Positions 50,831-59,985 of a stretch of DNA of 64,000 bases are shown piece by piece. The DNA is from JBJXFE01 sp046153875 (GTDB lineage Bacteria; Planctomycetota; Phycisphaerae; Phycisphaerales; UBA1924): positions 1 to 64,000 of the forward strand of contig JBJXFE010000041.1 of assembly GCA_046153875.1 (NCBI GenBank). Direction: 5' to 3'. The translations under genes were made by a program, and so were the position numbers. Within the stretch, counting starts at the first letter, position 1. Each line of letters begins with the position of its first letter. Under the pieces are notes generated by a model. The model saw only the letters and a list, made by a program, of their open reading frames with translations, had not been told where the DNA came from and made no database searches.

Positions 50831-51634
50831 TCATTCGCTGCGCAGCTTCGAGATCAAGCGCAGCACCTCGATATACAGCCACACCAGCGTGACGAGGATG
50901 CCGAACGCGCCGTACCACTCCATGTGCTTCGGCGCGCCTTGGGCGACCCCGGCCTCGACGAACTGGAAGTCGAGCACCAGGAACAGCGACCCGAGGATCA
51001 GGCACACCACCGTGAACCCGATCCCCAGCGGGGACGCGCTGGTGTAGAGGTTGGGCAGATTCATGCCGAACACGCCGTTGCACAGGAGCAGCGCCACAAC
51101 GTAGAGGCACAGCCCCGAACCCGCGACCACGATGACCTTCGTCGCGGTCGCGCCCACCCGCACGAGCCCAGCCCCGTACGCGATCGCCAGCCCGCCCGCC
51201 AGGGCGAAGGTGAGCCCGATCGCCTGGAAGACCATCCCCGTGTCGGGCGTGCCCATCGCGCGGGTCGTGATGATGTACGAGAACAGTGCCAGCACCCCGC
51301 CCTCGACGACGGCGTACACCGGGCCCAGATACGGCGCCGTGCGCGGAGCCACTGTGATGACGAGCCCCAGCACCAGGCCGCCGAGCAACGCGCCGATCCC
51401 GATCGTCAGGCCCGAGTCCTGGTTCCCGGGCTGCGTGATGTAGCCCCACGCGAAGACGGCCGAGACCGCCGCGAGCGCGATCATGATCCCGAGCTTGACC
51501 GCCGTGCCCCGGACCGTCATCGTGCGGGGCACGGCGTCGACCGCGCCGGCGGAGCGTGCACCCGCCCCGGATGTGAACTGGTCCCAGGTCTGAGGTGTCG
51601 CGAAGGCTCTGAGAGCGGGGTTCGAGGTTCGCAT
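50831..51634 (-). CDS. Bax inhibitor-1/YccA family membrane protein
   Basis: This is a 267-residue protein with seven hydrophobic segments. The family motifs are present: an N-terminal cytoplasmic segment (NPALRAFATPQTW), segments around TAVKLGIMIALAAVSAVFAWGY and RTAPYLGPVYAVVEGGVLALFSYI, and the C-terminal SLFLVLDFQFVEAG and WYGAFGILVTLVWLYIEVLRLISKL, typical of BI-1/YbhL/YccA. Members are implicated in calcium leak and membrane-protein quality control. ATG 51634 was chosen over an upstream start at 51658. Confidence 0.9.
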   Translation of the reverse strand: MRTSNPALRAFATPQTWDQFTSGAGARSAGAVDAVPRTMTVRGTAVKLGIMIALAAVSAVFAWGYITQPGNQDSGLTIGIGALLGGLVLGLVITVAPRTAPYLGPVYAVVEGGVLALFSYIITTRAMGTPDTGMVFQAIGLTFALAGGLAIAYGAGLVRVGATATKVIVVAGSGLCLYVVALLLCNGVFGMNLPNLYTSASPLGIGFTVVCLILGSLFLVLDFQFVEAGVAQGAPKHMEWYGAFGILVTLVWLYIEVLRLISKLRSE

Positions 51635-51852
51635 GGCGTGCCTCCGTTCGGGCGTCAACCGCTGTTTCTCGTCGGGGCTGCCCCGACACGGCCTGGGAAA
51701 GGGTCGTCCCTTCCGACCGGTGAGTCTACGGCGTGTACGGCCGCGGCGCTGGCTTGGATCGGCCCGCCGCCCGCGGGACCGTCAGAGATTCACAGGATCG
51801 GAGCGTTGGGCGCGAAAGCGGACGCGGCCCGCGGTCTGGGCCCGACGCGCGC

Positions 51853-53448
51853 TCACTCCCCCGCCCGCTCGACCATGTAGTTCGGGCTTTCCTTCGTGAT
51901 CGTGATGTTGTGCGGGTGGCTCTCGACGACGCCCGCGGCCGTGATCCTGCAAAAACGCGGGTCGCGCCCCATCTCGTCGATAGTGCGGCAGCCGCAGTAC
52001 CCCATCGACGACCGCAGCCCGCCGACCATCTGGTAGACGAACTCGGCGAGCGACCCGCGGTAGGCCACGAGCCCCTCAACGCCCTCGGGGACGAACTTCT
52101 GGGTGGTCTTGCCGTCGGGGCCGACTCTGTCCCCCGGGCGCCCCCCCTGGGAGTAGCGGTCGGCGCTCCCCGCGCTCATCGCCCCCTCGCTGCCCATGCC
52201 CCGGTAGCTCTTGTAGCGCCGGCCGTGGCTGATGACGTACTCGCCGGGGGATTCGTCGAGCCCGGCGAAGAGCGAGCCCATCATCACGCTGCCCGCTCCC
52301 GCGACGATCGCTTTGGCGATGTCGCCCGAGTTCCGGACGCCTCCGTCGGCGATGACCGGGACGTCCTCGCCCGTCCGGCGGACGCCCTCGACGGCGTTGA
52401 AGATCGCGGTCACCTGCGGCACGCCGACGCCGGTGACGATGCGGGTGGTGCAGATCGACCCCGGGCCGATGCCCACCTTCACCGCGTCCGCGCCGGCCTC
52501 GATGAGGGCGACGGCCGCCTCGGCGGTGGCGATATTCCCGGCGATGAGTTCCACGCCGTGCTTCTGCTTGATCGAGCGGACGGTCCGCAGGACGTTCTCG
52601 GTGTGCCCATGGGCGGTGTCCACGACGAGCACGTCCGCTCCGGCGGTGATGAGGGCCGCGACTCGCTCATCCTGACCCACGCCCACCGACGCCCCGCAGA
52701 GCAGGCGGCCCGTCGCGTCCGTGACGGCGCTGGGGAATCGGCTCAGGCGCTCGATGTCACGCATGGTGATGAGCCCGGCCAGACGGAAGTCTTTGTCCAC
52801 GAGCAGGAGCTTCTCGACCTTGTTCTTGTTGAGGATGACTTCGGCCTGTTCGAGCGTCGTGCCGGGCGGAGCCGTGATCAGCCCCTTGGCGGTCATCACC
52901 TTCGACACGGGCAGGCTCTCATCCTCAACGAACTTGAGGTCGCGCCGCGTGAGGATGCCCAGGACCTTGCCGTCACCCGCGGCGCGGGATCTCGGCCAGC
53001 GCTGCCCGCCCTCGGTGATGGGAAATCCGGAGACGTTGTGCTGACGCATCAACTCGCGGGCGCGCCCGATGGTGTCGCCCGGCCCGAGCGTGATGGGGTC
53101 GATGATGATGCCGTGCGCGGAGCGCTTGACCTTCGCGACCTCGCGGGCCTGGGCCTCGATCGGCATGTTCTTGTGGATGATGCCGATGCCGCCCTCCTGC
53201 GCGAGGGCGATCGCCAGCGCGGACTCCGTGACGGTGTCCATGGGCGCGGAGACGAGGGGGATCTTCAGGCGGATGTTGCGGGTGAGCCGGGTCGAGGTGT
53301 CCGCGGCCGAGGGCATCACGGAACTGGCGCGGGGCAGGATCAGCACGTCGTCGAACGTGATTCCCTCGCCGATGATCTTGTCCTGGGGCGTGCCGGCCGC
53401 CGTGGACGGCGCGACGCGGACGCCCCGCTTGGGGTTCGTGCCCGCCAT
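51853..53448 (-). CDS. guaB: IMP dehydrogenase
   Basis: This is a 531-residue enzyme of the GMP branch of purine synthesis. Motifs are GITFDDVLILP, APMDTVTESALAIA, two CBS regions, the catalytic loop GVGIGPGSICTTRIVTGVG (Cys nucleophile), DGGVRNSGDIAKA, GSLFAGLDESPGEY, and the flap YRGMGSEGAM with RYSQ. There is an insertion in the CBS region (GGQRWPRSRAAGDG). I chose ATG 53448 (MAGTNPKRG), near where family proteins start; in-frame ATGs at 53493 and 53499 would add 15-17 residues. It is divergent from the debranching-enzyme gene. Confidence 0.95.
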   Translation of the reverse strand: MAGTNPKRGVRVAPSTAAGTPQDKIIGEGITFDDVLILPRASSVMPSAADTSTRLTRNIRLKIPLVSAPMDTVTESALAIALAQEGGIGIIHKNMPIEAQAREVAKVKRSAHGIIIDPITLGPGDTIGRARELMRQHNVSGFPITEGGQRWPRSRAAGDGKVLGILTRRDLKFVEDESLPVSKVMTAKGLITAPPGTTLEQAEVILNKNKVEKLLLVDKDFRLAGLITMRDIERLSRFPSAVTDATGRLLCGASVGVGQDERVAALITAGADVLVVDTAHGHTENVLRTVRSIKQKHGVELIAGNIATAEAAVALIEAGADAVKVGIGPGSICTTRIVTGVGVPQVTAIFNAVEGVRRTGEDVPVIADGGVRNSGDIAKAIVAGAGSVMMGSLFAGLDESPGEYVISHGRRYKSYRGMGSEGAMSAGSADRYSQGGRPGDRVGPDGKTTQKFVPEGVEGLVAYRGSLAEFVYQMVGGLRSSMGYCGCRTIDEMGRDPRFCRITAAGVVESHPHNITITKESPNYMVERAGE

Positions 53449-53606
53449 GTGTGATTTGATCGGACTGCCGGGACGCCTGGAAATGGTCGCCATGCGCATT
53501 GAAGGGGGGCCGCGACCCGGGGTCAAGACGGGCGCGCCGGGGCCGACGCATCGTGTCGGTCGGAGCAACCCGTGGGCGTCCCCTCCGCCGCCGCGGCGCG
53601 CCAACC

Positions 53607-55733
53607 ATGTCCGGCACCATGATCCGAACTCCCAAGCACACCGCCCCCGCCACGAATGACGGTCCGCCTCCCCTGTCACGCGACGGGTCGCTCGGCCTGG
53701 GCGCCCTGACCGCGCAGGAGTGGCTGCTCACGAACGGGCTCGGCGGGTACGCGATGGGCACGGCCTCCGGGGTTCCGACGCGGCGGTACCACGGCCTGCT
53801 GGTGGCGACCCTGTCGCCGCCGGTCGACCGCGTGCTGGCCCTGCACAGCCTTGTGGATGCGATCACCATGGTGCGCGCGGGCGGCGAGGAGACGGTCGAG
53901 CTCTCGAGCTTCAGGTTCCGCGGCGGCGTGATCCACCCGCGCGGGCACGAGTTGCTGACCCGGTTCGAGAAGGGGCCGGATTGGTGCCGCTGGGCATGGC
54001 GGCTCGGCGGGGACGGGGGCACGGTCACAAAGACGCTCACCCTCGCGGAGGGGGCGAACGCCGCCCGGGTCCACTACGAGGTGCGCTCGCCGTACGCGAC
54101 GCGGCTGGTCGTGCGCCCGCTGGTGGCGCTGCGCGACCACCACCACCTGACGCGGGCGTGGCAGGGGTTCGGCGAGTTCGGGGTCGAGCCCGGTGCGGAT
54201 CGCGTGCGTGTACGCCGCGGCGAGAGGGCCGCCCTGGACCTGGCCTGTGACACGGGGCGGTTCGGTGGCGACGCCCAGTGGTGGTACGACTTCGAGTACG
54301 ACCACGAGCGCGACCGCGGGTTCGACTTCATCGAAGACCTGTACAGCCCCGGCGCGTTCACCGCGGAGCTTCGGCCCGGTGAACCGTCCGGCCTCACGCT
54401 GACGGCGACCGCCGACGCGGGCGGGGGCGATGGCCCCCCGTGGCCGCGGGGGGAGAGCGCCCGGTCGCGGCGCGTGTCCGCGATGCTCGCGTGCGTGTTG
54501 GAGAAGACCGACGCACCGTCCGGGGAACGGGCCGCGGTCGCGCGCCTGGCCCAGGCCGCCGACCAGTTCGTCGTACGCCGCGGGCCGATCGCCGCGAGCC
54601 CGGCGCGGGCCGGAGTCTCCGTGATCGCCGGCTACCCGTGGTTTGCCGACTGGGGGCGCGACACCCTGATCGCCCTGCCCGGCCTTTTGCTCGGGACGGG
54701 GCGCCACGAAGAGGCGGGGCGCGTCCTGCTGACCTTCGCGGCCCAGCGGCGCCGGGGCCTGATCCCCAATCGGTTCAACGACCGCACGGGCGAGGCCGAG
54801 TTCAACACCGTGGACGCGTCGCTCTGGTTCCTCCGCGCGGCGTGCCTGTACGCGCAGGAATCGGGCGACGGGTCCGCGTTCATGAAGGGCGGCGTGATCC
54901 GTGACGCGTGCGAGGAGATCATCGAGGCGTACCGCGGGGGCACGGACTTCGGCATCGGCATGGACGAGGCCGACGGGCTCATCACCGCGGGCGACGAGAA
55001 CTCCCAGCTCACGTGGATGGACGCGAAGCGCGACGGCACGGTCTTCACGCCGCGGCACGGCAAGGCCGTCGAGATCAACGCACTGTGGCACCACGGGCTG
55101 CTGGCCGTCGCGGGGCTCATCGAGCGGGACGACCCGGCGCGGGCCCGCCGCCACCGCGCGCTGGGCGAGCGCGTCGCGGCGTCGTTCGGCGCGGCGTTCT
55201 GGGATCGCGAGCGCGGCTGCTGCTTCGACGTGCTCCATCCGGACGGGCGTGGCGGGTGGACGCCGGCACGGGAGCTGCGCCCGAACCAGGTCTTCGCCGC
55301 GAGCCTCGAGCACGCGCCGCTGACGAGCGAGCAGAAGCGGGGCGTGGTCGCGGCCGTGCGGACGAGGCTGGTCACGCCCATGGGCCTGCGCACCCTCGAC
55401 CCCGCCGACGCGGCGTACAAGCCGCGGTACGCGGGCGCGATGCGCGAGCGCGACGCGGCGTACCACAACGGGACGGTCTGGCCGTGGCTGCTCGGGCCGT
55501 TCGCCGAGGCCGTCATGCGCGCGGACCGGTTCTCGCCGGCATCGCGCACCGAGGCCCGCCGCCTGCTCCGCCCGCTTATGGACGGGCCCGACGGCGAATC
55601 GCTGGGACAACTTCCCGAGGTCTTCGACGGCGACGAGACCCCCGACCACCCGCGGCGGCCCGGCGGGTGTCCCGCACAGGCGTGGTCCGTGGCCGAGACA
55701 CTGCGCGTCTGGATGCTCGCGGCGCGGGTCTGA
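53607..55733 (+). CDS. Glycogen debranching enzyme (amylo-alpha-1,6-glucosidase)
   Basis: This is a 708-residue enzyme of the GDE C-terminal (GH133) family. The N-terminal half has EWLLTNGLGGYAMGTASGVPTRRYHGLLVAT, typical of bacterial GDE N-terminal domains. The catalytic half has GYPWFADWGRDTLIALPGLLL, FNTVDASLWFL, DENSQLTWMDAK, HGKAVEINALWHH and NGTVWPWLLGPFAEA. It splits alpha-1,6 branches of glycogen. ATG 53607 was chosen; longer frames upstream run antisense through guaB. Confidence 0.94.
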   Translation: MSGTMIRTPKHTAPATNDGPPPLSRDGSLGLGALTAQEWLLTNGLGGYAMGTASGVPTRRYHGLLVATLSPPVDRVLALHSLVDAITMVRAGGEETVELSSFRFRGGVIHPRGHELLTRFEKGPDWCRWAWRLGGDGGTVTKTLTLAEGANAARVHYEVRSPYATRLVVRPLVALRDHHHLTRAWQGFGEFGVEPGADRVRVRRGERAALDLACDTGRFGGDAQWWYDFEYDHERDRGFDFIEDLYSPGAFTAELRPGEPSGLTLTATADAGGGDGPPWPRGESARSRRVSAMLACVLEKTDAPSGERAAVARLAQAADQFVVRRGPIAASPARAGVSVIAGYPWFADWGRDTLIALPGLLLGTGRHEEAGRVLLTFAAQRRRGLIPNRFNDRTGEAEFNTVDASLWFLRAACLYAQESGDGSAFMKGGVIRDACEEIIEAYRGGTDFGIGMDEADGLITAGDENSQLTWMDAKRDGTVFTPRHGKAVEINALWHHGLLAVAGLIERDDPARARRHRALGERVAASFGAAFWDRERGCCFDVLHPDGRGGWTPARELRPNQVFAASLEHAPLTSEQKRGVVAAVRTRLVTPMGLRTLDPADAAYKPRYAGAMRERDAAYHNGTVWPWLLGPFAEAVMRADRFSPASRTEARRLLRPLMDGPDGESLGQLPEVFDGDETPDHPRRPGGCPAQAWSVAETLRVWMLAARV

Positions 55734-55795
55734 TCCGGCCTGACCGTGCCCGCTCCTCGCCGCCCCGGGCCGCCGGGTCCATAGACTTCGCCCGC

Positions 55796-56566
55796 ATGGA
55801 GCCGTCGGCCACCAACGGAGCGGTGAACGGGACGCGCGGAGCGGCGCGGGCCGCGCCGGGGACGCCGGTCGCCGAGCTGCGCCGGCTCACCAAGACCTAC
55901 TACAAGCCCGACGGCTCGGTGATGGTCGAGGCCCTGCGCGGGATCGACGTGACGATCCGCTCCGGCGACTACGTGGCCATCATGGGCGCGTCGGGCTCGG
56001 GCAAGTCCACCCTGATGAACGTGCTCGGGTGCCTGGACAAGCCGAGCGGCGGGCAGTACCTGCTCGCGGGCGAGGACATCACGACGATGTCCGACGAGGC
56101 GCTCTCGGAGTTCCGGGGGCGGACCATCGGGTTCATCTTCCAGGCGTTCAACCTCATCCCGCAGCTCACGATCGAGGAGAACGTCGAGGTTCCGCTGTTC
56201 TACCAGGACGTGCCGAAGGCGTCGCGCCGGGAGCGTGCCATCGAGTCCCTCACACTGGTCGGCCTGGGCGACCGCATGGACCATCGCCCCCGTGAGCTTT
56301 CCGGCGGGCAGCAGCAGCGGGCCGCGATCGCGCGGGCGCTGGTGACGCGCCCGGTGGTGCTGCTCGCGGACGAGCCGACGGGGAACCTTGATACGGCGAC
56401 GGGCCAGGCGATCCTGGAGACGTTCGACCGGCTGCACGCGGAGGGGATGACGATCATCGTGGTGACGCACGACCCGGTCGTGGCGGCGCGGTGCCACCGC
56501 GTGGTGCGCCTGCGCGATGGGTTGGTGGAGTTCGACCGGGCGCAGGAGCCGACGCGGGCCGGGTGA
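55796..56566 (+). CDS. ABC transporter ATP-binding protein, LolD/MacB type
   Basis: This is a 256-residue ATPase. Walker A is GASGSGKST, Q-loop FQAFNLIPQLT, signature LSGGQQQR, Walker B VLLADEPTGNLD, H-loop THD. The sequence GRTIGFIFQAFNL and IEENVEVPLFYQDV fits the LolD/MacB/FtsE-like family, whose partners are FtsX-type permeases. No permease is adjacent. ATG 55796 is 62 nt after the debranching-enzyme stop. Confidence 0.92.
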   Translation: MEPSATNGAVNGTRGAARAAPGTPVAELRRLTKTYYKPDGSVMVEALRGIDVTIRSGDYVAIMGASGSGKSTLMNVLGCLDKPSGGQYLLAGEDITTMSDEALSEFRGRTIGFIFQAFNLIPQLTIEENVEVPLFYQDVPKASRRERAIESLTLVGLGDRMDHRPRELSGGQQQRAAIARALVTRPVVLLADEPTGNLDTATGQAILETFDRLHAEGMTIIVVTHDPVVAARCHRVVRLRDGLVEFDRAQEPTRAG

Positions 56567-56587
56567 GCGTGAGCGGCGGAGCCGGAG

Positions 56588-57871
56588 TTACGCCGCCCGC
56601 GCGACGTTGGATTCAACCTTCGCCAGGCGGCGGACCGCGACGGTCGTGATGTCATCGGCCTGGTGGAGCGACCCGGCCTGAAGGTCGATCAGGCGACCGA
56701 GCTCGGCCATGGAGTCGGCCAGGGCTACGCCGCTCCCGGTGTTCGGCCAGCGGATGGCGCGGAGCTGCGTGACGTGCGGCGGCTCGGCCGTCTTCTGCCT
56801 CCGCGGCCCGAGCCGCTCCACCAGCGGATTAGCGAACGCGGTCTCGACGCCGTCGCTGTAGAGCAGCAGCGTCTCATCCGGCCCGAGCGTGAACGTCGCG
56901 TCGGCGTACACCTCGTCCGGGAAGACGCCCAGCAGCGCGCCGTCGGCCTGGATGGTCTCGACCTTCCCGTCGCGCCGGACGAGCAGCGGGAACGGGTGCC
57001 CCGCGGCCGCGACCTGCACGCGCATCGTCGCGGTGTCGATCACGCCGTAGATCGCCGTGCCGAAGCGCGGCGACTGGCGGCGGCTCTTGAGCAGGTCGGC
57101 GTTGAGCCGCGTGAGCACTTCACCGGGGGAAAGAGCCGAGCCCTCCTCCGCGCGGATGGTACGCAGGGCGCGGCTGATGACCATGGTCATCAGGGCGGCG
57201 GGCACGCCGTGCCCGACCGCGTCGGCGATCAGGAACCCGATCCGGGTGTCGTCCAGCGCCGCGGCGTCGTAGATGTCGCCGCTGACGTAGCCGACCGGCC
57301 TGAAGATCACGGAGAACTCGAGTCCCTCCACTTCCGGCAGGGCGCGCGGGAGCATCTCCTGCTGCACGGCCGCAGCGAGGTTGAGCTCGTCGTGGATGCG
57401 GTCGATCTCGCCGCGCACGCCGCCGGAGTAGCGGTTGGCGATCCGCACGTCGCGCGAGAGGGACTGGACGACCGGCTGACGCTCGGCCAGCGCGAAGAGC
57501 ACGGCCGCGAGGAAGGCCGGGTCTGTATCCGCCGGCCGCACCACCACGCCGCCGGACTGAAGCCGCAGCATCTCCGGTGACGCGGTGCCGGGCAGCACGA
57601 CCGCGGGGAGCGCCCACCGCTGGAGCCGATCGACGAGCTTGTAGGTGACCACGGCGGGCACGCCCGCGTCCACCACGACGAACAGGGCGGCCGACTCGAC
57701 CGGGGCGTCCGATGATTCCTCCGCGGCTTCCATGAGCCGGTCGAGCGGGATTTCGGTGACGCGGGGCTTGGGTTCACCCGTGGGCCAGCGCGCGAGGATC
57801 GCCGCCATGCGGCGGCGGGCGTCCGCCTCGGCGTCCGGGGAGTACACCAGCGTCAGGACCGGCTCGGCCAT
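56588..57871 (-). CDS. PP2C-type (SpoIIE/RsbU) protein phosphatase
   Basis: This is a 427-residue protein. An N-terminal receiver-like or GAF-like half precedes a C-terminal SpoIIE phosphatase. LNLAAAVQQEMLPRALPEVEGLEFSVIFRPVGYVSGDIYDA carries the first metal-binding Asp. GFLIADAVGHGVPAAL, AAAGHPFPLLVRRDG, LLLYSDGVETAFANP and ADDITTVAVRRL carry the others. Such phosphatases act in general-stress or partner-switching pathways. No anti-sigma gene is adjacent. Its role is inferred from family. Confidence 0.9.
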   Translation of the reverse strand: MAEPVLTLVYSPDAEADARRRMAAILARWPTGEPKPRVTEIPLDRLMEAAEESSDAPVESAALFVVVDAGVPAVVTYKLVDRLQRWALPAVVLPGTASPEMLRLQSGGVVVRPADTDPAFLAAVLFALAERQPVVQSLSRDVRIANRYSGGVRGEIDRIHDELNLAAAVQQEMLPRALPEVEGLEFSVIFRPVGYVSGDIYDAAALDDTRIGFLIADAVGHGVPAALMTMVISRALRTIRAEEGSALSPGEVLTRLNADLLKSRRQSPRFGTAIYGVIDTATMRVQVAAAGHPFPLLVRRDGKVETIQADGALLGVFPDEVYADATFTLGPDETLLLYSDGVETAFANPLVERLGPRRQKTAEPPHVTQLRAIRWPNTGSGVALADSMAELGRLIDLQAGSLHQADDITTVAVRRLAKVESNVARAA

Positions 57872-57953
57872 CGTCTTCCGCGTCCATGCGGGCAGGCCGG
57901 GGACCCGCGCGACAGCCGCACGCCCGGCGAAGCCGACGATCGGAAGGATCGGC

Positions 57954-58520
57954 CTATTTCGCCCGCCGCTTCAGGCCGTCAACGTCAAAGGAGAGCCGGT
58001 CCCCTTCCTTGACGCCGAGTTCCTTGATGCGGCCGCCCGCCAGTTCGACCGCGAACTGGGCCGAGAAGTTGCTCCCGTACTTTCGAAGGCGCTCCTCGTA
58101 GGGGTCCGCCACAGCCCTGGGGTCGGCAGGTTTCGGTTCGTCGGCGCGGCGGGGCTCCTCGGGCTGCATCGCGTGAGCGGCGATGACGACGCCACGAGGA
58201 TCGAGGAACAGGATGTCGATCGGGATCGGGCAGTCGCGCATGACGAAGTACATGGTCCGCGGCGCCGCGAACGCAAAGAGCATCCCCCCGTCTCGGTCGA
58301 TGTGCGTCCGCCCCGACAGCCCTTGGATGCGCTTGGCGTCGTCGAGCGCCAACTCGAGATGAAACGCCTGGCCCGCGATGCGGACGACGGCCGCATCGCC
58401 CGCCGATGATTCGTCGCACCCGCGGAACGCCGCGAGCGTGACCCCCGCGGCCACGAGCATCAGCGCGGCGGCCGCGAGCTTGGGCCTCCCGCGCGACGCT
58501 ACGCCCGATTCAGCAGCCAT
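57954..58520 (-). CDS. DUF192 family protein, membrane-anchored or secreted
   Basis: This is a 188-residue protein. A hydrophobic N-terminal segment (KLAAAALMLVAAGVTLAAF) precedes the DUF192 domain: VELALDDAKRIQGLSGRTHI-like LELALDDAKRIQGLSGR, GGMLFAFAAPRTMYFVMRDCPIPIDILFLDPRGVV, and FAVELAGGRIKELGVKEGD. There is a proline-rich insertion before the last block. The function of the family is unknown. It overlaps the GluQ-RS gene by 22 nt. Confidence 0.88.
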   Translation of the reverse strand: MAAESGVASRGRPKLAAAALMLVAAGVTLAAFRGCDESSAGDAAVVRIAGQAFHLELALDDAKRIQGLSGRTHIDRDGGMLFAFAAPRTMYFVMRDCPIPIDILFLDPRGVVIAAHAMQPEEPRRADEPKPADPRAVADPYEERLRKYGSNFSAQFAVELAGGRIKELGVKEGDRLSFDVDGLKRRAK

Positions 58521-59476
58521 GCGTGATCCTCCGGTGTGAACGTGACATCCTTGCGGGGGACGCGGGCCAGGTCGAGGGCGGAGCGGAACTCCGACGCGGA
58601 CATCGGCGTGCGGCGGTCCAGGGCTCCGGACCAGAACGCCACGAGCCCGATGACCCGTTCGGGGGTCGCTCCGGCCGCGCGGTATGTGTCGATCCGCGTG
58701 TCGCCGTGACGCTTGGCGAGGCGCTTGCCGTCCGCACCGCGGACCAGCGGCAGGTGGATGTAGCGTGGTTCGGGCGCGTGCCCGAGCGCGCGGTAGAGCA
58801 GGAGTTGGCGTGCCGCGGAGTCCAGAAGGTCGTCGCCGCGGACGACACGCGTCACGCCCTGGCGGTGGTCATCGACGACGACGGCGAGCTGGTACGACGG
58901 CTGCCCCCGCCGCGTCCAGATGACGAAGTCGCCGACCGTTGCGGACACGTCGTGCCGCTGGGGCCCCGCGAACTCGTCGTCGAACGCCAAAGGCCCGGGC
59001 GGCGTCGCGAACCGCCAGTTCGTGCCGGGGTCGTCGAAACCACGCGGGCCGATCGGCGGGCGCAGCGACGCGGGGAACGGCGTCTCGTGCGAACCATCCT
59101 GCGGCGCGGACGCGACGGCCTCGACCTGCCCGCGGGTCAGCTCGGACGGATATGTCAGCGCACGCGACGCGAGCGACCGCATGGCCGCTGCGTACGGCGT
59201 CAGGTCCGCCGACTGGATCGTCGGTCCGGAATCCCAGTCGAGCCCGAGCCACCGGAGTGTGTCGATCAGGGCGCCGGCCGCACCGGGCTTGTTCCGCGGC
59301 GTGTCGAGGTCCTCGATGCGCAGGATGACCCGCCAGCCGAGCCGCCGGGCGAGGGCCCAGTTGACGAGGAACGTGCGTGCGTTCCCCAGGTGGAGCGCCC
59401 CGGTCGGCGACGGGGCGAGCCGCGTGGTTTCGGGCTTTGCAGGGGTCGGCTGACTCACGGCGTCGGCACGGTACAC
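58499..59476 (-). CDS. gluQ: Glutamyl-queuosine tRNA(Asp) synthetase
   Basis: This is a 325-residue enzyme that attaches glutamate to queuosine in the anticodon loop of tRNA-Asp. It has the class I signature TRLAPSPTGALHLGNART, ILRIEDLDTPR, and the KMSKS-like KRLAKRHGDTRI. The length and the lack of an anticodon-binding domain distinguish it from GluRS. The start is a GTG at 59476 or the GTG at 59458 (VSQPTPAK); I use the longer. Its stop overlaps the start of the DUF192 gene. Confidence 0.92.
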   Translation of the reverse strand: MYRADAVSQPTPAKPETTRLAPSPTGALHLGNARTFLVNWALARRLGWRVILRIEDLDTPRNKPGAAGALIDTLRWLGLDWDSGPTIQSADLTPYAAAMRSLASRALTYPSELTRGQVEAVASAPQDGSHETPFPASLRPPIGPRGFDDPGTNWRFATPPGPLAFDDEFAGPQRHDVSATVGDFVIWTRRGQPSYQLAVVVDDHRQGVTRVVRGDDLLDSAARQLLLYRALGHAPEPRYIHLPLVRGADGKRLAKRHGDTRIDTYRAAGATPERVIGLVAFWSGALDRRTPMSASEFRSALDLARVPRKDVTFTPEDHAWLLNRA

Positions 59477-59514
59477 TGTGACCCGCCGGGCGTCATGCCC
59501 GTGGCGGAGGCCCC

Positions 59515-59859
59515 ATGAGCAAGATGACCGAGAAGGAAATCGACGCCGCCCTGAAGGGGGCCCCCGAGTGGGCGCTCGTGGGGGAGGCGATCCAGCGCAC
59601 CTATCACTTCCCTGATTTCGCCGCGTCCATGCGGTTCGTCAACGCCGTGGCGGAGGAAGCCGAGCGCGTCCGGCACCATCCGGACATGCTCGTCCGCTAC
59701 AACAAAGTCACGCTGACGCTGGCGACCCACGACGCGGGTGGGATCACGGCCCGGGACTTCGCGCTGGCCCGGACGGCGGATTCGTTCGTGCCCGCGGGCG
59801 CCCCGGTCGAGACCGGCGTCAAGCCGTCGGTCGCCAAGGGTCGCAAGCCGAGGGTCTGA
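59515..59859 (+). CDS. Pterin-4a-carbinolamine dehydratase
   Basis: This is a 114-residue enzyme of the PCD/DCoH/PhhB family, which dehydrates 4a-hydroxytetrahydrobiopterin. The active-site motif EEAERVRHHPDMLVRYNKV and LATHDAGGITARD (two catalytic His) is intact. ATG 59515 is divergent from gluQ by 38 nt, suggesting a shared promoter region. No aromatic amino-acid hydroxylase is nearby. Confidence 0.92.
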   Translation: MSKMTEKEIDAALKGAPEWALVGEAIQRTYHFPDFAASMRFVNAVAEEAERVRHHPDMLVRYNKVTLTLATHDAGGITARDFALARTADSFVPAGAPVETGVKPSVAKGRKPRV

Positions 59860-59882
59860 GGCGCGCGTCGCAATCCAAAGAA

Positions 59883-59954
59883 GCGGACATGAGCGCCGGA
59901 GGGGGGTGGGGACCCCTCGCTCAAAGGGTCCGCGTCCTCCGCGCTCATGTCCGC
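59883..59954. terminator. Large hairpin between convergent genes, likely bidirectional terminator
   Basis: GCGGACATGAGCGCCGGAGG (59883-59902) pairs with CCTCCGCGCTCATGTCCGC (59936-59954) over about 19 bp with a single bulged base. A second, inner stem GGACCC/GGGTCC (59910-59915 with 59926-59931) fills the loop. It sits 24 nt after the pterin dehydratase and just before the convergent dockerin gene. Confidence 0.65.
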
Positions 59955-59985
59955 GCGTGTGGGCAGCGAAGTCGGAGCGGGGCGC

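Noticed and set aside
59883..59954. Hairpin as a tRNA or riboswitch
   Set aside because: There is no cloverleaf or conserved core; its place between convergent genes fits a bidirectional terminator.
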